Part shown: piece after piece, positions 8,644 through 18,045 of the stretch
Layout: each line of letters begins with the position of its first letter
Numbering within the stretch: position 1 is the stretch's first letter
NCBI RefSeq assembly: GCF_003201105.1
Contig: NZ_QICJ01000009.1
Location: forward strand, 185,912 to 249,911
Direction of reading: 5' to 3'
DNA: 64,000 nt
From: Dyella sp. AtDHG13
GTDB lineage: Bacteria > Pseudomonadota > Gammaproteobacteria > Xanthomonadales > Rhodanobacteraceae
Notes under the pieces: generated by a model
Database searches by the model: none
Told to the model about the DNA's origin: nothing
The model's input: the letters and a program-made list of their open reading frames with translations, nothing else
Translations under genes and position numbers: made by a program

Positions 8644-9462
8644 ATGCCACACTCGCCCGCTATGGCCGCCATCGTCCTCTTCGCCCTGCTCGCCATCGTG
8701 CTTTACCTCACCGCCGCGACGGCCCTGGCCCGGCCGCTGCTGAGTGGCGGGCAGCCGTTGAACCGTTCCGCGCTGCTGCTGGCGGGCGCGGCCGTGGTGA
8801 TTCATGCGGGCACGCTGCTGAGCGCGCATCGCGGTTCGCTGGACCTGCATTTCTTCTCCGCGTTGTCGCTGGTCGCCTGCGTGGTGTCCGCGCTCACGCT
8901 GGTGGTGAACATCTGGCGCCCGGTGGCGGCGCTCGGCGTCATCGTGTTTCCGCTCACCGCGCTGCTGCTGGCGCTGGATACGTTCGCCGCGCCGGTGACG
9001 GTGCCGCTGGCGCTGGAGTGGCAGATCAAGCTGCACGTGATCGTGGCGCTGGTTGCCTTCAGCGTGCTGTCCATCGCCGCCGTGCTGGCCATTCTGCTGG
9101 CCGTGCAGGAACGCGCGCTGCGCCATCGCCAGTTCGGGCCTTGGCTGCGCGCGCTGCCGCCGCTGACGCTCACCGAGACGCTGATGTTCCGGCTGATCGG
9201 CGCGGGCTTCCTGCTGCTCACGCTCACCTTGCTCACCGGCATCCTGTTCGTGGACAACCTGTTCGGCCAGCACCTGATCCACAAGACGGTGCTGTCCATC
9301 ATCGCGTGGCTGGTCTTCGGCACCCTGCTCTATGGCCGCTGGCGGCATGGCTGGCGCGGCCGCAGCGCCGTGAACCTCACCTTGATCGGCATGGGTGTAT
9401 TGCTGCTGGCCTTCTTCGGCACCAAGGCGGTGCTGGAGCTCATACTCCACCGCACTCCGTGA
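8644..9462 (+). CDS. Inner-membrane cytochrome c assembly family protein (YpjD/CcsA-like)
   Basis: About 272 residues with eight predicted hydrophobic segments, beginning [19 protein letters not shown]. The pattern matches the YpjD branch of the CcsA/HemX family, normally encoded divergently from ffh exactly as here. The family is linked to heme handling or cytochrome c maturation, but YpjD itself is poorly characterised. Starts at 8644 or 8662 are both possible; sequence upstream of 8644 in the same frame is unlike the family. Confidence 0.85.
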   Translation: MPHSPAMAAIVLFALLAIVLYLTAATALARPLLSGGQPLNRSALLLAGAAVVIHAGTLLSAHRGSLDLHFFSALSLVACVVSALTLVVNIWRPVAALGVIVFPLTALLLALDTFAAPVTVPLALEWQIKLHVIVALVAFSVLSIAAVLAILLAVQERALRHRQFGPWLRALPPLTLTETLMFRLIGAGFLLLTLTLLTGILFVDNLFGQHLIHKTVLSIIAWLVFGTLLYGRWRHGWRGRSAVNLTLIGMGVLLLAFFGTKAVLELILHRTP

Positions 9463-9469
9463 GCACCTT

Positions 9470-10330
9470 ATGAGCGCGCCCGGCCAGTTCGTCCTGACAC
9501 TTTCCTGTCCTGACCGGGCTGGCATCGTGGCGGCGGTGTCGAACCACCTGGCCGCACAAGGCGGCAACATCATCGAGGCGCAGCAGTTCGGCGATGCGGA
9601 GACGGGCCGCTTCTTCATGCGCCTGGTGTTCGAGGACACGGAACGCAGCCTCTCCGCGCTGTCCTCGGCATTCGATGCGTTCGCCAGGCAGTTCGCCATG
9701 CAGTGGGCGCTGCGCGACCGCCACCAGCGGCGGCGTGTGATGCTGCTGGTGTCGAAGTTCGACCATTGCCTGGCGGACATCCTTTACCGCTGGCGCATCG
9801 GCGAATTGCCGATGGACATCGCCGGCATCGTCGCCAACCATCCGCGCGACACGTATCGACACCTCGACCTGGACGGCATTGCGTTCCACCACCTGCCGGT
9901 GGACCGCGACAGCCGCGACGGGCAAGAAGCCGCGCTGTGGCAGCTGATCGAGCAGTCGGGCACCGACCTGGTGGTGCTCGCGCGCTACATGCAGATCCTG
10001 TCGAATGATCTGGCGCGCAAGCTGGCGGGGCACTGCATCAACATCCATCACTCGTTCCTGCCGGGCTTCAAGGGCGCGCGCCCGTATCACCAGGCGCACC
10101 GCCGGGGCGTGAAGCTGATCGGCGCCACGGCGCACTTCGTGACGGCCGAGCTGGACGAAGGCCCGATCATCGAGCAGGACATCGAACGGGTCACGCACGC
10201 CGACACGCCGGACGACCTGATCCGCATCGGCCGCGACATCGAGCGCCGCGTGCTGGCACGCACCCTGCGCCTTTACCTCGACGACCGTGTCCTACTCAAC
10301 GGCGCGAAAACCGTCGTCTTCCATTCCTGA
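9470..10330 (+). CDS. purU: Formyltetrahydrofolate deformylase
   Basis: A 286-residue enzyme hydrolysing 10-formyl-THF to THF and formate. It supplies formate for PurT and balances one-carbon pools. The N-terminal ACT domain ([16 protein letters not shown], residues 10-85) is followed by a formyltransferase fold with [11 protein letters not shown] and the [16 protein letters not shown] motif. The ATG at 9470, 7 bp after the preceding stop, gives the normal E. coli-like length of about 280. Confidence 0.95.
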   Translation: MSAPGQFVLTLSCPDRAGIVAAVSNHLAAQGGNIIEAQQFGDAETGRFFMRLVFEDTERSLSALSSAFDAFARQFAMQWALRDRHQRRRVMLLVSKFDHCLADILYRWRIGELPMDIAGIVANHPRDTYRHLDLDGIAFHHLPVDRDSRDGQEAALWQLIEQSGTDLVVLARYMQILSNDLARKLAGHCINIHHSFLPGFKGARPYHQAHRRGVKLIGATAHFVTAELDEGPIIEQDIERVTHADTPDDLIRIGRDIERRVLARTLRLYLDDRVLLNGAKTVVFHS

Positions 10331-10341
10331 CGGAGAATCCC

Positions 10342-10950
10342 GTGGAACTGATCGGCATGCTCGATTCACCCTATGTCCGTCGCGCGGCGATCTCGCTGCG
10401 GCTGCTGGGCATTCCCTTCAAGCACCGCTCGCTCTCGGTGTTCCGCAACTTCGACGAGTTCCAGCGGATCAATCCGCTGGTGAAGGCGCCCACGCTAGTG
10501 CTGGACGACGGCAGCCTGCTCACCGAATCCAGCCTGATCATCGACTGGGCACAGGCCAACAGCAGCCGCCGCGCGCTCATGCCCGCCGACCGCACGGATT
10601 ACACGCGCGCGCTGCGCCTGGTCGGCATCGCGTTGGCCGCCAGCGAGAAAAGCGTGCAGATCGTCTATGAGCACAAGCGCGATCCGGACAGGCGCGACGA
10701 AGGCTGGCTGACGCGCGTGAAGGGCCAGCTGTGCGCGGCCTACGACAAGCTGGAGCGCGAACTGGATGGCGTCGACGGCTGGCTATTCGGCAACACGCCC
10801 AGCCAGGCCGATATCTCCATCGCCGTGGCCTGGGGATTCACGCAGCTCGAGGCGGCGGACGTGGTGGATGCGGCAGCCTACCCGCACGTGCATGCGTTCG
10901 CCGAGCGCGCTGAGAAACACCCGGATTTCGCGGCGCTGCCGCCGGTCTGA
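10342..10950 (+). CDS. Glutathione S-transferase family protein
   Basis: A 202-residue two-domain GST. The thioredoxin-like half begins MELIGMLDSPYVRRAAI, with Ser9 in the usual active-site position. It has the cis-Pro and glutathione-contact region NPLVKAPTLVLDDG...ESSLIIDW, then an all-helical C-terminal domain with the TPSQADISIAVAW N-capping region. It starts 11 bp after purU and is probably co-transcribed. The substrate cannot be told from sequence. Confidence 0.88.
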   Translation: MELIGMLDSPYVRRAAISLRLLGIPFKHRSLSVFRNFDEFQRINPLVKAPTLVLDDGSLLTESSLIIDWAQANSSRRALMPADRTDYTRALRLVGIALAASEKSVQIVYEHKRDPDRRDEGWLTRVKGQLCAAYDKLERELDGVDGWLFGNTPSQADISIAVAWGFTQLEAADVVDAAAYPHVHAFAERAEKHPDFAALPPV

Positions 10951-10968
10951 ACCGGCGGCTTGGAGAAA

Positions 10969-12351
10969 TCAACGACAGGCGTCGATGGCCTGCGACAGGC
11001 GCTCCACCGCGACGATCTCCATCTCCCCCACCTTCGCCTTCTTCGGTGCGTTGGCCTTGGGCACGATGGCTTTCTGGAAGCCATGGTGCGCCGCTTCCTT
11101 CAGGCGCTCCTCGCCATTGGGCACCGGGCGGATTTCGCCGGACAGGCCGACTTCGCCGAACGCGATGGTCTTCTCCGGCAGCGGACGATCACGCAGCGAG
11201 GAAAGCACGGCCAGCAGCACGGGCAAGTCCGCCGCCGTTTCCTGCACGCGGATGCCACCGACCACGTTGACGAACACGTCCTGGTCGTAGGCCGCCACGC
11301 CGCCGTGCCGATGCAGCACGGCGAGCAGCATGGCCAGGCGGTTCTGCTCCAGGCCCAGCGCGACACGGCGCGGATTGCCCAGCGAGGACTGATCCACCAG
11401 CGCCTGCACCTCCACCAGCAGCGGCCGCGTGCCTTCGCGCGTCACCATCACGGCGCTGCCGGAGGTCGGCCCGCTGTGCGCGGAGAGGAAGATCGCCGAC
11501 GGATTGGGCACTTCGCGCAATCCCTTCTCCGACATGGCGAACACGCCTAGCTCGTTCACCGCGCCGAAGCGGTTCTTGAAGGCGCGCAGCACGCGGAAGC
11601 GGCTGCCCGATTCACCCTCGAAGTACAGCACCGCATCCACCATGTGCTCCAGCACGCGCGGGCCAGCGATGCCGCCCTCCTTGGTGACGTGACCCACCAG
11701 GAACACGGACGTGCCGGTTTCCTTGGCGAAGCGCGTGAGCTTGGCGGCGGACTCGCGCACCTGGCTTACCGAACCCGGCGCGGCGGTCAGCAGTTCCGTC
11801 CAGATGGTCTGGATGGAGTCGATCACCAGCACGCGCGGACGGCTGCTCAGCGCCTGCTCGATGATGCGTTCGATGCAGGTCTCGGCCAGCGCATGCAGCG
11901 GCGCCAGCGGCAGATCCAGGCGCTGGGCGCGCGCGGCGACCTGCGCCAGCGATTCCTCGCCGGTGACATAGACGCTGGGCACGTGGGCACCCAAGGTGCC
12001 GAGCATCTGCAACAACAACGTCGATTTACCGATACCCGGATCGCCGCCGATCAGCACCACCGAACCGTCCACCAGGCCGCCGCCCAGCACGCGATCCAGC
12101 TCGCCGATGCCAGTGAGCGTGCGCACTTCCGCGGTCAGTGCCACGGCGGTCAGCGGGGTCACCTTGGGCGAGCCCGCGGCCGCGCCGGCGTAACCCGTAG
12201 TGCTGCGCGCCGCGCCGGCCGACTTCACCGCCGGCTGCACCACGATTTCGCTCAAGGTGTTCCACGCGCCACAGTCCACGCACTGGCCCTGCCATTTGGA
12301 ATGCTCCGCCCCGCAGTCGGTGCAGACGTAGGCGGTCTTGGCTTTGGCCAT
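10969..12351 (-). CDS. radA: DNA repair protein RadA
   Basis: A 460-residue RecA-like branch-migration ATPase. It has an N-terminal zinc finger (CTDCGAEHSKWQGQCVDC), Walker A GGDPGIGKST, the RadA-specific KNRFG motif (FKNRFGAVNELGVF) and a C-terminal Lon-protease-like domain. The start at 12351 (MAKAKTAYVCTDCG) is chosen over an upstream in-frame start because the family begins just before the zinc finger. It converges with the GST gene. Confidence 0.97.
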   Translation of the reverse strand: MAKAKTAYVCTDCGAEHSKWQGQCVDCGAWNTLSEIVVQPAVKSAGAARSTTGYAGAAAGSPKVTPLTAVALTAEVRTLTGIGELDRVLGGGLVDGSVVLIGGDPGIGKSTLLLQMLGTLGAHVPSVYVTGEESLAQVAARAQRLDLPLAPLHALAETCIERIIEQALSSRPRVLVIDSIQTIWTELLTAAPGSVSQVRESAAKLTRFAKETGTSVFLVGHVTKEGGIAGPRVLEHMVDAVLYFEGESGSRFRVLRAFKNRFGAVNELGVFAMSEKGLREVPNPSAIFLSAHSGPTSGSAVMVTREGTRPLLVEVQALVDQSSLGNPRRVALGLEQNRLAMLLAVLHRHGGVAAYDQDVFVNVVGGIRVQETAADLPVLLAVLSSLRDRPLPEKTIAFGEVGLSGEIRPVPNGEERLKEAAHHGFQKAIVPKANAPKKAKVGEMEIVAVERLSQAIDACR

Positions 12352-12514
12352 TGCGTAGTTTTCCTGAGTGCCTCGCGAAGACGCCAAGCTTAGCGGTCCG
12401 TCATCGCAATCGGCGAGACGCCGGCGCGGCCAGATCCCCCTGACCTGGATCACAGGGCGATCATGCCGGGCTTGCTACGTTCGCCCATCGGCACGCTCGC
12501 CGACGGCAACGCGC

Positions 12515-12736
12515 ATGGCCAAGAAGATCGCCCTGTTTCCCAAGCACCCCGAGCGCATCTGCTGGGGTTGCGACAAGTACTGCGCCGCCGACGCACTGCG
12601 CTGTGGCAATGGTTCGGGGCGTACGCCACATCCCATCGAAGTGCTCGGCGAGGACTGGCTGGATCAGGGCGACTGGGGTTTCGATCCCGAGGAAGTGGCG
12701 CGCGCGAAGGTGCGGGCCGGAAAGGCAACGGACTGA
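12515..12736 (+). CDS. DUF3079 family small protein
   Basis: A 73-residue protein starting MAKKIALFPKHPERICWGC. It contains the DUF3079 signature: PKHPERICWGCDKYC, then CGNGSGRTPHPIE and a GxDW stretch. Three cysteines in CWGC...C and one in CGNGS suggest a small metal-binding domain, but this is inference. Function unknown. It is a single gene between convergent alr and divergent radA. Confidence 0.85.
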   Translation: MAKKIALFPKHPERICWGCDKYCAADALRCGNGSGRTPHPIEVLGEDWLDQGDWGFDPEEVARAKVRAGKATD

Positions 12737-12744
12737 TCGCGCGA

Positions 12745-13833
12745 TCAATCCTCGTCTTCGACGAACAGCACGCGCTTGGTCATGCCGCAGGTCAGGTCAT
12801 AGGAAATCGTGCCGGCTCGCGCCGCGATGATCTCCGCCGGCAACTCCGGCCCCCACAGCGTCACGCGATCGCCCACCTTCGCCTCCGGCGCGTGGCGCAG
12901 GTCCAGCGTGATCAGGTCCATCGACACGCGGCCGATCAAGGGCACCTGCCGATCGCCCACCAGCACGGGCGTTCCGGCGATGGCGCTGCGCGGATAACCA
13001 TCGCCATAACCCACTGCCGCCACGCCCACCGCCATGTCTTCGGGGCAGGTCCAGGTTCCGTTGTAACCGATGCGCTCGCCCTTGCCGATGCGATTGATGG
13101 CGATCAGGCGCGTGCTCAAGGTCATCGCAGGGCGAAAGCCGAAATCCGCGCCCGCCTTGCCGTCGACCACCGACAGGCCGTACAGCAAACCACCCGTGCG
13201 CACCCAGTCACCGCGCGCATCAGCCCAGCCCAGCACCGCCGCGGAATTGGAAAGCGAGCGCGGCCCGCGCAGGCCGCGCGTGGCTTCGGCGAAGCGCGCC
13301 ATCTGCGCTGGTGTCTCGCGGCCGTCGAACACTTCGGACTCGGCGAAATGCGTCAGCAGTCCGATCTCCGGATCGATGCCGGGCATCGAGGTCAGCTGCG
13401 CGTGCACGAACGCCACGGCTTCCGGCGCGAAACCCAGGCGATGCATGCCGCTGTCCACCTTCAACCATACACGCAACAGCCCGCGCGAAGGCGAGGCCTC
13501 CCGCAGCCATTGCAGTTGTTCCTCATGGTGGATGGCGGCATCGAGGTTCAGGCGCTGCATCTCGGCGATGTCGCTGGCGCGATCCGGGCCCGACAACACG
13601 ACGATGCGCTGGCGATGTCCCGCTGCGCGCAAGCGCAGGCCATCGCCCAGCGCCGCCACCGCGAAAGCGTCGGCTTCGCCGTCCAGTGCGCGCGCCACGC
13701 GCTCCAGGCCATGCCCGTAGGCATCCGCCTTGACCACGGCCATGACCTTGGCCGGCGCCGCCATCTGCTTGATGCGCGCGAGATTGTGGCGCAGGGCGCC
13801 CAGGTGGATGGTGGCGACGGTCGTACGGCTCAT
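12745..13833 (-). CDS. alr: Alanine racemase
   Basis: A 362-residue PLP enzyme interconverting L- and D-alanine for peptidoglycan. The PLP lysine is K35 in VKADAYGHG, and the catalytic tyrosine lies in GERIGYNGTW. Domains are an N-terminal TIM barrel (1-240) and a C-terminal beta domain. The ATG at 13833 (MSRTTVATIHLGALRHN) gives the family N-terminus; the longer in-frame extension is rejected. It is near dnaB and radA, as in many gammaproteobacteria. Confidence 0.96.
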   Translation of the reverse strand: MSRTTVATIHLGALRHNLARIKQMAAPAKVMAVVKADAYGHGLERVARALDGEADAFAVAALGDGLRLRAAGHRQRIVVLSGPDRASDIAEMQRLNLDAAIHHEEQLQWLREASPSRGLLRVWLKVDSGMHRLGFAPEAVAFVHAQLTSMPGIDPEIGLLTHFAESEVFDGRETPAQMARFAEATRGLRGPRSLSNSAAVLGWADARGDWVRTGGLLYGLSVVDGKAGADFGFRPAMTLSTRLIAINRIGKGERIGYNGTWTCPEDMAVGVAAVGYGDGYPRSAIAGTPVLVGDRQVPLIGRVSMDLITLDLRHAPEAKVGDRVTLWGPELPAEIIAARAGTISYDLTCGMTKRVLFVEDED

Positions 13834-14036
13834 GCGTGCCTGGCGCCCTTCGGGGCGCGGTGAGGAGGGGCGGAAAGAGTGGCCGGATGACTCCGGACAA
13901 GGCTCGAAGCTTACCAGCCTTGCCTGGGGCCATCCGGCCCACGCGCCCAACCTAACGTTCCGGTCCGGCACTCCCGGGGCGCCTCCGTGGCATTCCCCGG
14001 GCAAGGGCTACCCTCACCAGTAGCCACATCCACCGA

Positions 14037-14252
14037 TCAACGGTTGTCGCGGGAATCGCAGCGCTCGATGGCCACGCGGCGCGCCCTGTCGTACTCGTGC
14101 TGGGTCATCGCGCCGGAAGCCAGGGCGTTCTGCAAATCCATCATCTGTTTGCCGCAGGTGTCGTTGTTCTGCACCATGCGGGTGCTGCTGCCGCACCCGG
14201 CCAACGCCAGGCACGCGGCGATGGGCAACGCGGGCATCAGGGTTCGGCTCAT
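14037..14252 (-). CDS. Small lipoprotein with SHOCT-like tail
   Basis: A 71-residue precursor with an N-terminal hydrophobic stretch ending in lipobox LAGC (Cys20). The mature part of about 51 residues includes ALASGAMTQHEYDRAR, which resembles the SHOCT short C-terminal motif. It lies 3 bp after the DUF3309 gene on the same strand, so the two are probably co-transcribed. Function unknown. Confidence 0.7.
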   Translation of the reverse strand: MSRTLMPALPIAACLALAGCGSSTRMVQNNDTCGKQMMDLQNALASGAMTQHEYDRARRVAIERCDSRDNR

Positions 14253-14255
14253 GGC

Positions 14256-14408
14256 TCAGATGACGTGCAATACCAGCAACACGATCAGGATGATCAGGAT
14301 CAGGCCCAGGCCGCCACTGGGACCATAGCCCCAGCCGCGGCTGTAGGGCCAGGTCGGCAGCACGCCGAGCAGAAGCAACACGATGATGAGCAGGAGAATG
14401 AGCGACAT
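14256..14408 (-). CDS. DUF3309 small membrane protein
   Basis: A 50-residue hydrophobic protein. Two transmembrane segments (LILLLIIVLLLLGVL and GLILIILIVLLVL) flank the highly conserved PTWPYSRGWGYGPSGG loop that defines DUF3309. The start at 14408 gives the standard family length; the in-frame upstream extension is not family-like. Often linked to stress or envelope settings in Proteobacteria; role not established. Confidence 0.85.
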   Translation of the reverse strand: MSLILLLIIVLLLLGVLPTWPYSRGWGYGPSGGLGLILIILIVLLVLHVI

Positions 14409-14506
14409 GCGTCGTGCCTCGCTTGGGGAACCGGCTCCGAGGCTGCACCGCCGTATGTGAACCCCGCACGGGCTCGATGTGTACGGCATGCATAGACGCA
14501 AGGCAG

Positions 14507-14542
14507 TACAGGCGCCATTCCTGTAACGGAACGGCGCCTGTA
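14507..14542. terminator. Hairpin after dnaB
   Basis: A stem TACAGGCGCC / GGCGCCTGTA extends inward by TTCC/GGAA around a short loop. It lies 15 bp past the dnaB stop. It lacks a strong T-tract, so intrinsic termination is likely but not certain. Confidence 0.6.
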
Positions 14543-14557
14543 TGCGTGCATCGTGGC

Positions 14558-16003
14558 TTATTCGAAGGCCCCGACGAAGGAATCGGGCGCGTAGTTCTCG
14601 AACTTGGTGTAGTGGCCGAGGAAGGTCAGCTTCACCGTGTCGGTCGGGCCGTTACGCTGCTTGCCGATGATGATTTCGGCAAGGCCTTTGTCCGGCGATT
14701 CCTTGTTGTAGTACTCGTCGCGGTAGATGAACATGATCACGTCCGCGTCCTGCTCGATAGCGCCCGATTCGCGCAGGTCGGACATCATCGGACGCTTGTC
14801 GGCACGCTGTTCCAGCGAGCGGTTCAACTGCGACAGCGCGATCACCGGGCAATTGAGTTCCTTGGCGAGGCCCTTCAGCGAGCGCGAGATTTCCGAGATC
14901 TCGGTCGCGCGGTTTTCCTTCATGCCTGGCACCTGCATCAGCTGCAGGTAGTCGATCACGATAAGCCCCAGGCCGCCGTGCTCGCGATGCAGTCGGCGCG
15001 CGCGCGAGCGCATTTCCACCGGCGAAAGGCCCGGCGTGTCGTCGATGAAGATCTTGGCCTCGGACAGCAGCGCGATGGCGTTGGTGACGCGCGGCCAGTC
15101 TTCCTCGGCCAGGTCGCCGTTGCGCAAGTGCTGCGCGTGGATGCGGCCGACCGAGGAAATCATGCGGAAGGCCAGCTGCGAGGCCGACATTTCCATCGAG
15201 AAGATCGCCACGGCCTTCTTGCCGCGCATCGCCACCGCTTCGGCCATGTTCACCGAGAACGCGGTCTTGCCCATCGAGGGACGCGCCGCGACGATGATCA
15301 GGTCGGACGGCTGCAGGCCCGAGGTGAGTTCGTCCAGGTCGGAAAAGCCGGTGGAAACACCGGTGAGCTGACCCTTGTTCTCGAAGCGCTCGGAGAGGAT
15401 GCGGAAGGCGTCCTTCACCGCCTCGCGCATGGACACCGTGTCTTTCTTGCCGCGCGCACCCGACTCGGCGATCTTGAACACCGCCTGCTCGGCGCGCTCG
15501 AGCACCTCCTGCACGCTCTTGCCTTCGGGCTGGTAGCCGTCCTCGGTGATACCGGTGCCGGCGTCGATCAGCATGCGCAGCACCGACTTCTCGCGCACGA
15601 TCTCCGCGTAGGCACCGATGTTCGCTGCGCTGGGCGTGGTGTTGGCCAGTTCGATCAGGTACGCGGCGCCACCCACCATCTCGGCCAGGCCGTTGGCCTC
15701 GAACCAGTCGCCCAAGGTCACCGCATCGCAAGGCATGCCCTTGGCCGCCAGCTCGGTGATGGCGCGCCAGATCAGGCGGTGATCCTTGCGGTAGAAATCC
15801 TGCTCGCCCAGCCGGTCGGCCACCTTGTCCAGCGAATCCGGGGACAACATGAGGCCGCCGAGCACCGCCTGCTCCGCATCGATCGAATGCGGCGGCACGC
15901 GCAGCGCATCGATGCTCGGCGTGGGCTTGCGCTCGGAGCGTCCACCGCGTCCGCGGCGCTCGGAGCGCTCTGGACGATCGGACGAGTCGGGAACGAAGGA
16001 CAT
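14558..16003 (-). CDS. dnaB: Replicative DNA helicase DnaB
   Basis: A 481-residue hexameric helicase. The N-terminal primase-interacting domain (about 30-135: PHSIDAEQAVLGGLM) is joined by a linker to a RecA-like domain. That domain has Walker A ARPSMGKTAF (about 233), Walker B LIVIDYLQLM and the arginine-finger region FLGHYTKFENY. No intein interrupts it. The first 30 residues are Arg/Ser-rich and variable. Two DnaA boxes lie upstream (16098-16127), and a terminator separates it from rplI. Confidence 0.97.
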   Translation of the reverse strand: MSFVPDSSDRPERSERRGRGGRSERKPTPSIDALRVPPHSIDAEQAVLGGLMLSPDSLDKVADRLGEQDFYRKDHRLIWRAITELAAKGMPCDAVTLGDWFEANGLAEMVGGAAYLIELANTTPSAANIGAYAEIVREKSVLRMLIDAGTGITEDGYQPEGKSVQEVLERAEQAVFKIAESGARGKKDTVSMREAVKDAFRILSERFENKGQLTGVSTGFSDLDELTSGLQPSDLIIVAARPSMGKTAFSVNMAEAVAMRGKKAVAIFSMEMSASQLAFRMISSVGRIHAQHLRNGDLAEEDWPRVTNAIALLSEAKIFIDDTPGLSPVEMRSRARRLHREHGGLGLIVIDYLQLMQVPGMKENRATEISEISRSLKGLAKELNCPVIALSQLNRSLEQRADKRPMMSDLRESGAIEQDADVIMFIYRDEYYNKESPDKGLAEIIIGKQRNGPTDTVKLTFLGHYTKFENYAPDSFVGAFE

Positions 16004-16097
16004 CGCGATTCCTCGCAGCGTGTCGACACAGGGTCGGCGGCATGGCGTTGGATGCAGAGCATACGCGGCGCCATCTCAGGCGACGAGACAATAACTC

Positions 16098-16127
16098 TGT
16101 GGATAAGCTGTGGTTCTTTGTGGATAA
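16098..16127 (-). promoter_or_regulatory. Two DnaA boxes upstream of dnaB
   Basis: TGTGGATAA occurs at 16098-16106 and again at 16119-16127. Each is the exact complement of the DnaA box TTATCCACA. They lie in the same orientation with 21 bp between starts, about two helical turns, and 95-125 bp upstream of the dnaB start. Binding by DnaA is inferred. Confidence 0.6.
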
Positions 16128-16150
16128 GACCCGCCGAACCGAAGAAAAGC

Positions 16151-16176
16151 AGACGGGCGCCCGGAGGCGCCCGTCT
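16151..16176 (-). terminator. Terminator after rplI
   Basis: A perfect stem AGACGGGCGCC / GGCGCCCGTCT with a 4-nt loop. On the minus strand it is followed by GCTTTTCTTC. It ends the rpsF-rpsR-rplI operon before dnaB. Confidence 0.85.
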
Positions 16177-16199
16177 GGGACTTGCCAGCAATCGGCGGC

Positions 16200-16649
16200 T
16201 TACTTCTCGCCGACCACGATCACCTTGACCTGGGTCTGCACGTCGGCGTGCAGCGCGATCACGGCGTCGAACTCGCCGGTGTGGCGGATCGGGCCTTCGC
16301 CCTGGATCACTTCATTCTTGTGCACGTCGAAACCGGCGGCCTGCAGGGCCTCGGCGATTTCGCGCGGACCGACCGAACCGTACAGCTTGCCTTCCGGACT
16401 GGCGTTCACGGTGAGCGTCACCGAAGCGCCTTCCAGCTTGGCCTTGCGGCCTTCAGCGCCCGACAGCTGGGCGGCGGCCTTGGCTTCGTACTCGGCGCGG
16501 CGCTTCTCGAAGGCTTCGAGGTTGGCGGCGGTGACCGGCACGGCCTTGCCCTGCGGCAGCAGGTAGTTGCGGCCGTAACCCGGCTTCACCTTGACCTTGT
16601 CGCCCAGGTTGCCGAGGTTGCGGACTTTCTCGAGAAGAATCAGTTCCAT
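16200..16649 (-). CDS. rplI: 50S ribosomal protein L9
   Basis: A 149-residue L9. The N-terminal rRNA-binding domain ([19 protein letters not shown]) is joined by the long connecting helix ([19 protein letters not shown]) to the C-terminal domain ending [12 protein letters not shown]. Normal length. It is the third gene of the rpsF-rpsR-rplI operon. Confidence 0.97.
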   Translation of the reverse strand: MELILLEKVRNLGNLGDKVKVKPGYGRNYLLPQGKAVPVTAANLEAFEKRRAEYEAKAAAQLSGAEGRKAKLEGASVTLTVNASPEGKLYGSVGPREIAEALQAAGFDVHKNEVIQGEGPIRHTGEFDAVIALHADVQTQVKVIVVGEK

Positions 16650-16752
16650 GGTGGTTCCTTTTCGTTAGCGCCGAATGGGCCGGCGCAGCCGTGGACGGTT
16701 GTCCGAAGAGTTTGACGGCGCGCCGGGCCTTGTCGCCCGGCGCGCGCCACGA

Positions 16753-16983
16753 TCAGACGTCGTGGTTGTCGGTGTACGGCAGCAGGGCCAGGAAGCGGGC
16801 GCGCTTGATGGCGGTCGCCAGCTGACGCTGGTAGCGGGCCTTGGTGCCGGTGATGCGCGACGGAACGATCTTGCCGTTCTCGGTGATGTACTGGCGCAGC
16901 GTGTTGAGATCCTTGTAATCGATCTCCTTCACGTTTTCAGCCGTGAAGCGGCAGAACTTGCGGCGGCGGAAGAACTTGGACAT
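16753..16983 (-). CDS. rpsR: 30S ribosomal protein S18
   Basis: A 76-residue S18 with the conserved [19 protein letters not shown] and [20 protein letters not shown] stretches. It binds next to S6 on the platform of the 30S subunit, and rpsF lies 15 bp upstream. Start and length are standard. Confidence 0.97.
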   Translation of the reverse strand: MSKFFRRRKFCRFTAENVKEIDYKDLNTLRQYITENGKIVPSRITGTKARYQRQLATAIKRARFLALLPYTDNHDV

Positions 16984-16998
16984 GGCTTAGGCTCCTGA

Positions 16999-17400
16999 TC
17001 AGTCGTCGCTGTCGCGATCGTTGTCGTCACGCGCTTCGTCGTCGCGGCGGCGCGAGGACTTGGCGTCATCCTTTTCCTTGGACTTCAGGATGAAGGACTG
17101 CTCGGTGTCGGCCTCGTCGCGCTTGATCACCAGGTGGCGCAGCACGGCGTCGTTGAAGCGGAAGCCCGACTCCAGCTCGTTCAGCGCGTTCTGGCTGACT
17201 TCGATGTTGAGCATAACGTAGTGAGCCTTGGCCAGGTTCACGATGGGATACGCCAGCTGGCGGCGGCCCCAGTCTTCCAGGCGGTGGATCTTGCCGCCGT
17301 CGGTTTCGATCAGCGCCTTGTAGCGCTCGATCATGGCCGGGACCTGCTCGCTCTGGTCAGGGTGGACCAGGAACACGACTTCGTAATGTCGCAGGGACAT
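16999..17400 (-). CDS. rpsF: 30S ribosomal protein S6
   Basis: A 133-residue S6 beginning [20 protein letters not shown] ferredoxin-like fold of about 100 residues is followed by a highly charged tail ([19 protein letters not shown]) typical of gammaproteobacterial S6. In E. coli this tail is extended by RimK with glutamate; here the C-terminus ends in Asp. The ATG at 17400 is chosen over an upstream in-frame start. First gene of the operon with rpsR and rplI. Confidence 0.96.
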   Translation of the reverse strand: MSLRHYEVVFLVHPDQSEQVPAMIERYKALIETDGGKIHRLEDWGRRQLAYPIVNLAKAHYVMLNIEVSQNALNELESGFRFNDAVLRHLVIKRDEADTEQSFILKSKEKDDAKSSRRRDDEARDDNDRDSDD

Positions 17401-17570
17401 CGTGTGGTAACTCCTTGTGGATGCGGCCTTTTCGGGCCTGGCAGCCTCCCGCCCTATGCGGTGAGGCAAGGTTCCGTCCAGGCCTTTGGAGCGTGGACAG
17501 AAGCGGAAGTGTAAGGGAATTCAGGGGTTTGGGGCAAGCGGATGACAACCTGCCCCGGACGCGGCGTGTC

Positions 17571-17897
17571 TCAGCCGACGGTGAAACTCTCGCCGCAACC
17601 GCACTCGCCGGTGGCGTTGGGGTTGTGGAACACGAAGCTGGCGTTGAGGCCCTGGCGCTGGAAGTCGATCACCGTGCCGTCGATCAGCGGCAGGCTCTTG
17701 CCGTCCACGATCAGCTTGACGCCGTCCACTTCCACCAGCTCGTCGCCCTCGCCCACGGCCTGGGCCAGGTCGACCACGTAGCCGAAGCCGGAGCAGCCGG
17801 TCTTCTTCACGCCGAAGCGCACGCCGGCGGCACCCGGGGTACCGGCAAGGAAGGAGCGCATGCGTTCACTGGCGGCGGGGGTGATGGTGATGGTCAT
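17571..17897 (-). CDS. iscA: A-type iron-sulfur carrier, IscA-like
   Basis: A 108-residue HesB/IscA-family protein with the three cluster-binding cysteines C35 (KKTGCSGFGY), C99 and C101 (ECGCGESF). The VDGKSLPLIDGTVIDF stretch matches IscA more closely than ErpA, which has GGGCSGFQYGF and VDPMS. It lies alone, divergent from asnS, not in an isc operon. ErpA function cannot be excluded. Confidence 0.85.
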   Translation of the reverse strand: MTITITPAASERMRSFLAGTPGAAGVRFGVKKTGCSGFGYVVDLAQAVGEGDELVEVDGVKLIVDGKSLPLIDGTVIDFQRQGLNASFVFHNPNATGECGCGESFTVG

Positions 17898-18045
17898 GGC
17901 GGTGCAACTACTTGGGCTTTCGATGGTCCGAAATCGGACGTGAAGGGTCGAACCTGAACGATACGTACATTATCATGCTTCGTTCGGCATCATGCCCGTT
18001 CGACTTATGCGTCCGATATGCGGCGCCCAGCAGGAGTTTCAATCC

